Positions 61,901 through 64,000 of a stretch of 64,000 nucleotides of DNA are shown piece after piece. The notes below the pieces were generated by a model. That model was not told the DNA's origin, made no database searches, and saw only the letters and a list, made by a program, of their open reading frames with translations. Made by a program: the position numbers and the translations under genes. Source of the DNA: Monarcha castaneiventris obscurior (taxonomy: Eukaryota > Chordata > Aves > Passeriformes > Monarchidae); the NCBI GenBank assembly GCA_026261815.1, contig JAMPIT010000174.1, positions 3,224,001 to 3,288,000 on the forward strand, given 5' to 3'. Numbering within the stretch: position 1 is the first letter of the stretch; every line of letters begins with the position of its first letter.

Positions 61901-64000
61901 TGAGAGATCCTGAATTAGCAAAGATTGTAACATATATCATTCCCTCAGATATCTAAATTCAGAAATGAACATGATTTTAATTATTTTGAAAACTAATATC
62001 AGTTTTTCTTCCCTCTTCACAATGTAGGCTTTGTCCTTCCTAGGTACTTATGCAATTCCTTGTGTCCCAGGATCCTATATCCATTTTGGGATATAAGATT
62101 TCAGAATATACCCATTAATTTGGCATGCTAAAATTTTATCAAGGGACAAGGTATTAGTTCAGTCTTTCTCAAGGTTATATGTTAACCCTTGCTTTCCCCT
62201 TTTCTGCCAGCATCATGCTTAAAAATCTAAATCTAAATGAAAAATTTAAAATTATTTCTAGTGTGTTGTTTTCTGTTGCTGGATACATTGTTTTTATGCG
62301 TAAGGGAGAAAGCTTATAACCACGCAGTATCTCATATATTTTGCATTTGTGCTAGTAGCACCTCCTTGTGTTCTAAAAGGGTGCCCTGATAAAGAAGATA
62401 ATACTGTACATCTCAGTGGATTTTTTGTATGAATATGGTTAGACAATGTGAATATGCATACCCACTACAATTAAATCTCAAAAAATAAGGCTTTCTTTTA
62501 GAATCTTCATAAACAGAAGCTCTAGTAAAAAAAAATTGTAAACATTTTCAGATGCTGTTTTAAGTTTAATTACAAGCGTGACCAGAACAATGTTATTAAC
62601 GCAAATGCTATCTGTGCTTTACATATCTTGACCCTAAGAAATAATGGAGAGTTATCAACAGAATTAAAAAGTATTAAATAATATTATGTTATACTACATA
62701 TCTTAAGGAAAAACAAGAAATCTCCAATGATAAAGTAATCCCATGTCACAAAACTCCTCTAGGAACACACACAAATATGCATATGTACATACACTTATTT
62801 CAATACTGTACCAATTTTACCAAGTGAAGCAAAAACTAAAGTAAACAATAGTCAGTTGGCCATTGATGATCACTATTACAAGCTACAAAATTCTCCAAGC
62901 AGCACAAATCCAGAATAATCCTGGGGTCTTGGCATTTGATACGAGTAATGCCAACCAACATCTTATTTTCTGAGACTGCAAAGGCACAATAGCCTACCTG
63001 AAATCTCTACTCTTTTTGTAAAGATTTTTTTTTTTTTAAATTTCTGTGCACCTACAACTTAATATCTTGATTTAATACGATGTCAAATAACCTGATTGGA
63101 AAATACTCACAGATATTTAGTCCGTATCTCGGGTAGAGACTGTTGTCTCCATGACACATGATATTCACTACAGAGAAATCTGTTTGGGTATTTGATTCCC
63201 TTTTCTTCTAAAGGTCAAAAAGTCATCTACATTTTTCTTTTAAAAACCTGCCTTTTGCTGTCTTATTTTCCAATATAACAGACCATGCACCATAAAGGCT
63301 TAAAGACATCTGATTAAACATCTGAACTTAACAGGGTAGACACTATCAGCTCTGTTGGACAATTTATCTGCAGAGTATCGCATAATATCTGATAAATGAA
63401 GAATGTGATATAAAGTTTTAAGATGTATAAATAGAGAGGGACTTCGGCTGCAAAGCTAGAAATTTATGCCACTGAAATGTCACTTCGACCTAGCTGAACT
63501 ACTAAAGCACAAGTTTCCAGCTGTGGTAGCATGCTGCTCCTGCTACATTGTTCACTTTTATGGTTAGAGGACATCAAAGCTGTAATTGAGAAGACACCTC
63601 GTCCTAATTTTAATGAGGAAGTCAGCAGATTGGATAAACGGAGTGTGGATATCAGATGAATGCACACACATACAGACTAGAAAATTATTGTGGTTAATAT
63701 ACTGTTTACATATCTTTAATTAAAATGCTATCTTTGCAAGACAAATGCTGCACATAATCCTGGGATTATGTGCTACTGATTCTTAGATTTGTTTCTTAAT
63801 CCATTTCCTTTATTTATTAAAGAAAAATGTTGATCTATTACTTTGTGACCTAGTAATGATTTATTTCAGTCAGATTTTTTTCCTTCTCTAGAATAATAAA
63901 AAATAAAAAACCCCTTCTTTTCTGTCTGAAAAAGGATAAGAGATGAATATAATATATTTTGCCAGATAATAAGCATTGTGATACTTTCTTATTATACATT
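55989..64000. other. Unique AT-rich non-coding DNA to the window end
   Basis: About 8 kb with no recognised CR1 copy, LTR, RNA gene or exon. Simple repeats include an A12 run near 56930, a T-rich run near 57330, a CAAAC repeat with a C12 tract (listed), and CCAA words near 59135-59160. The 100-codon frame at 61475-61777 starts with a T-rich, hence hydrophobic, segment and shows no known domain. Confidence 0.65.
58785..58861. repeat. CAAAC pentanucleotide repeat with adjacent C12 tract
   Basis: About four to five perfect CCAAA units (58785-58808) grade into CAAC/CAAAAA variants and end in 12 C (58850-58861). The minus strand is T/G-rich, so frames here encode repetitive low-complexity peptide only. 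Confidence 0.9.

Overview
This is eukaryotic, almost certainly bird, nuclear DNA. It is AT-rich, has no compact gene array, and carries chicken-repeat-1 (CR1) LINE fragments together with avian endogenous-retrovirus long terminal repeats (LTRs). I do not recognise any host protein-coding exon, tRNA, rRNA or other RNA gene. The longest open frames (about 100-218 codons) are chance frames, mostly lying inside or antisense to repeats. The LTR families look like those of songbirds, but that assignment rests on remembered resemblance. The window could be a gene desert or the inside of a very long intron; the sequence alone does not decide.

Layout. From 1 to about 9.7 kb the DNA is unique and AT-rich, interrupted by a solo LTR (copy A, 3343-3830) and a 5'-truncated LTR (6548-6963). 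From 9.7 to 17.4 kb lies a repeat-rich stretch: a long CR1 fragment (9735-10722), a small CR1 tail, an 11-bp tandem repeat, LTR copy B (13418-13895), another CR1 fragment and a 1.4-kb GC-rich LTR-like element (15938-17327). After a unique stretch, 23.3-25.0 kb holds a CR1 copy whose ORF1-like head is joined directly to an ORF2 tail, followed by LTR copy C (24529-25016). A fourth cluster at 30.7-37.2 kb has two CR1 fragments, an LTR-like block and a minus-strand LTR. One CR1 fragment sits at 40.4-40.8 kb. The stretch 41.5-48.7 kb is almost free of recognisable repeats. A last group at 48.7-56 kb has two plus-strand LTRs, a degraded minus-strand LTR piece and a CR1 tail. From 56 to 64 kb I see only unique AT-rich sequence with simple repeats.

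The best-supported result is the family of three solo LTRs A, B and C. They are alike over about 480 bp, begin TG and end CA, and each is flanked by its own perfect 5-bp target-site duplication (TCAGG, GGAGC, TTAAT). Every CR1 copy whose reading frame can be followed is broken by frameshifts or stop codons, and no LTR has recognisable gag, pol or env beside it, so nothing here looks mobile by itself. No previously undescribed system is evident; the observations worth checking concern repeat structure and the large repeat-free stretches.
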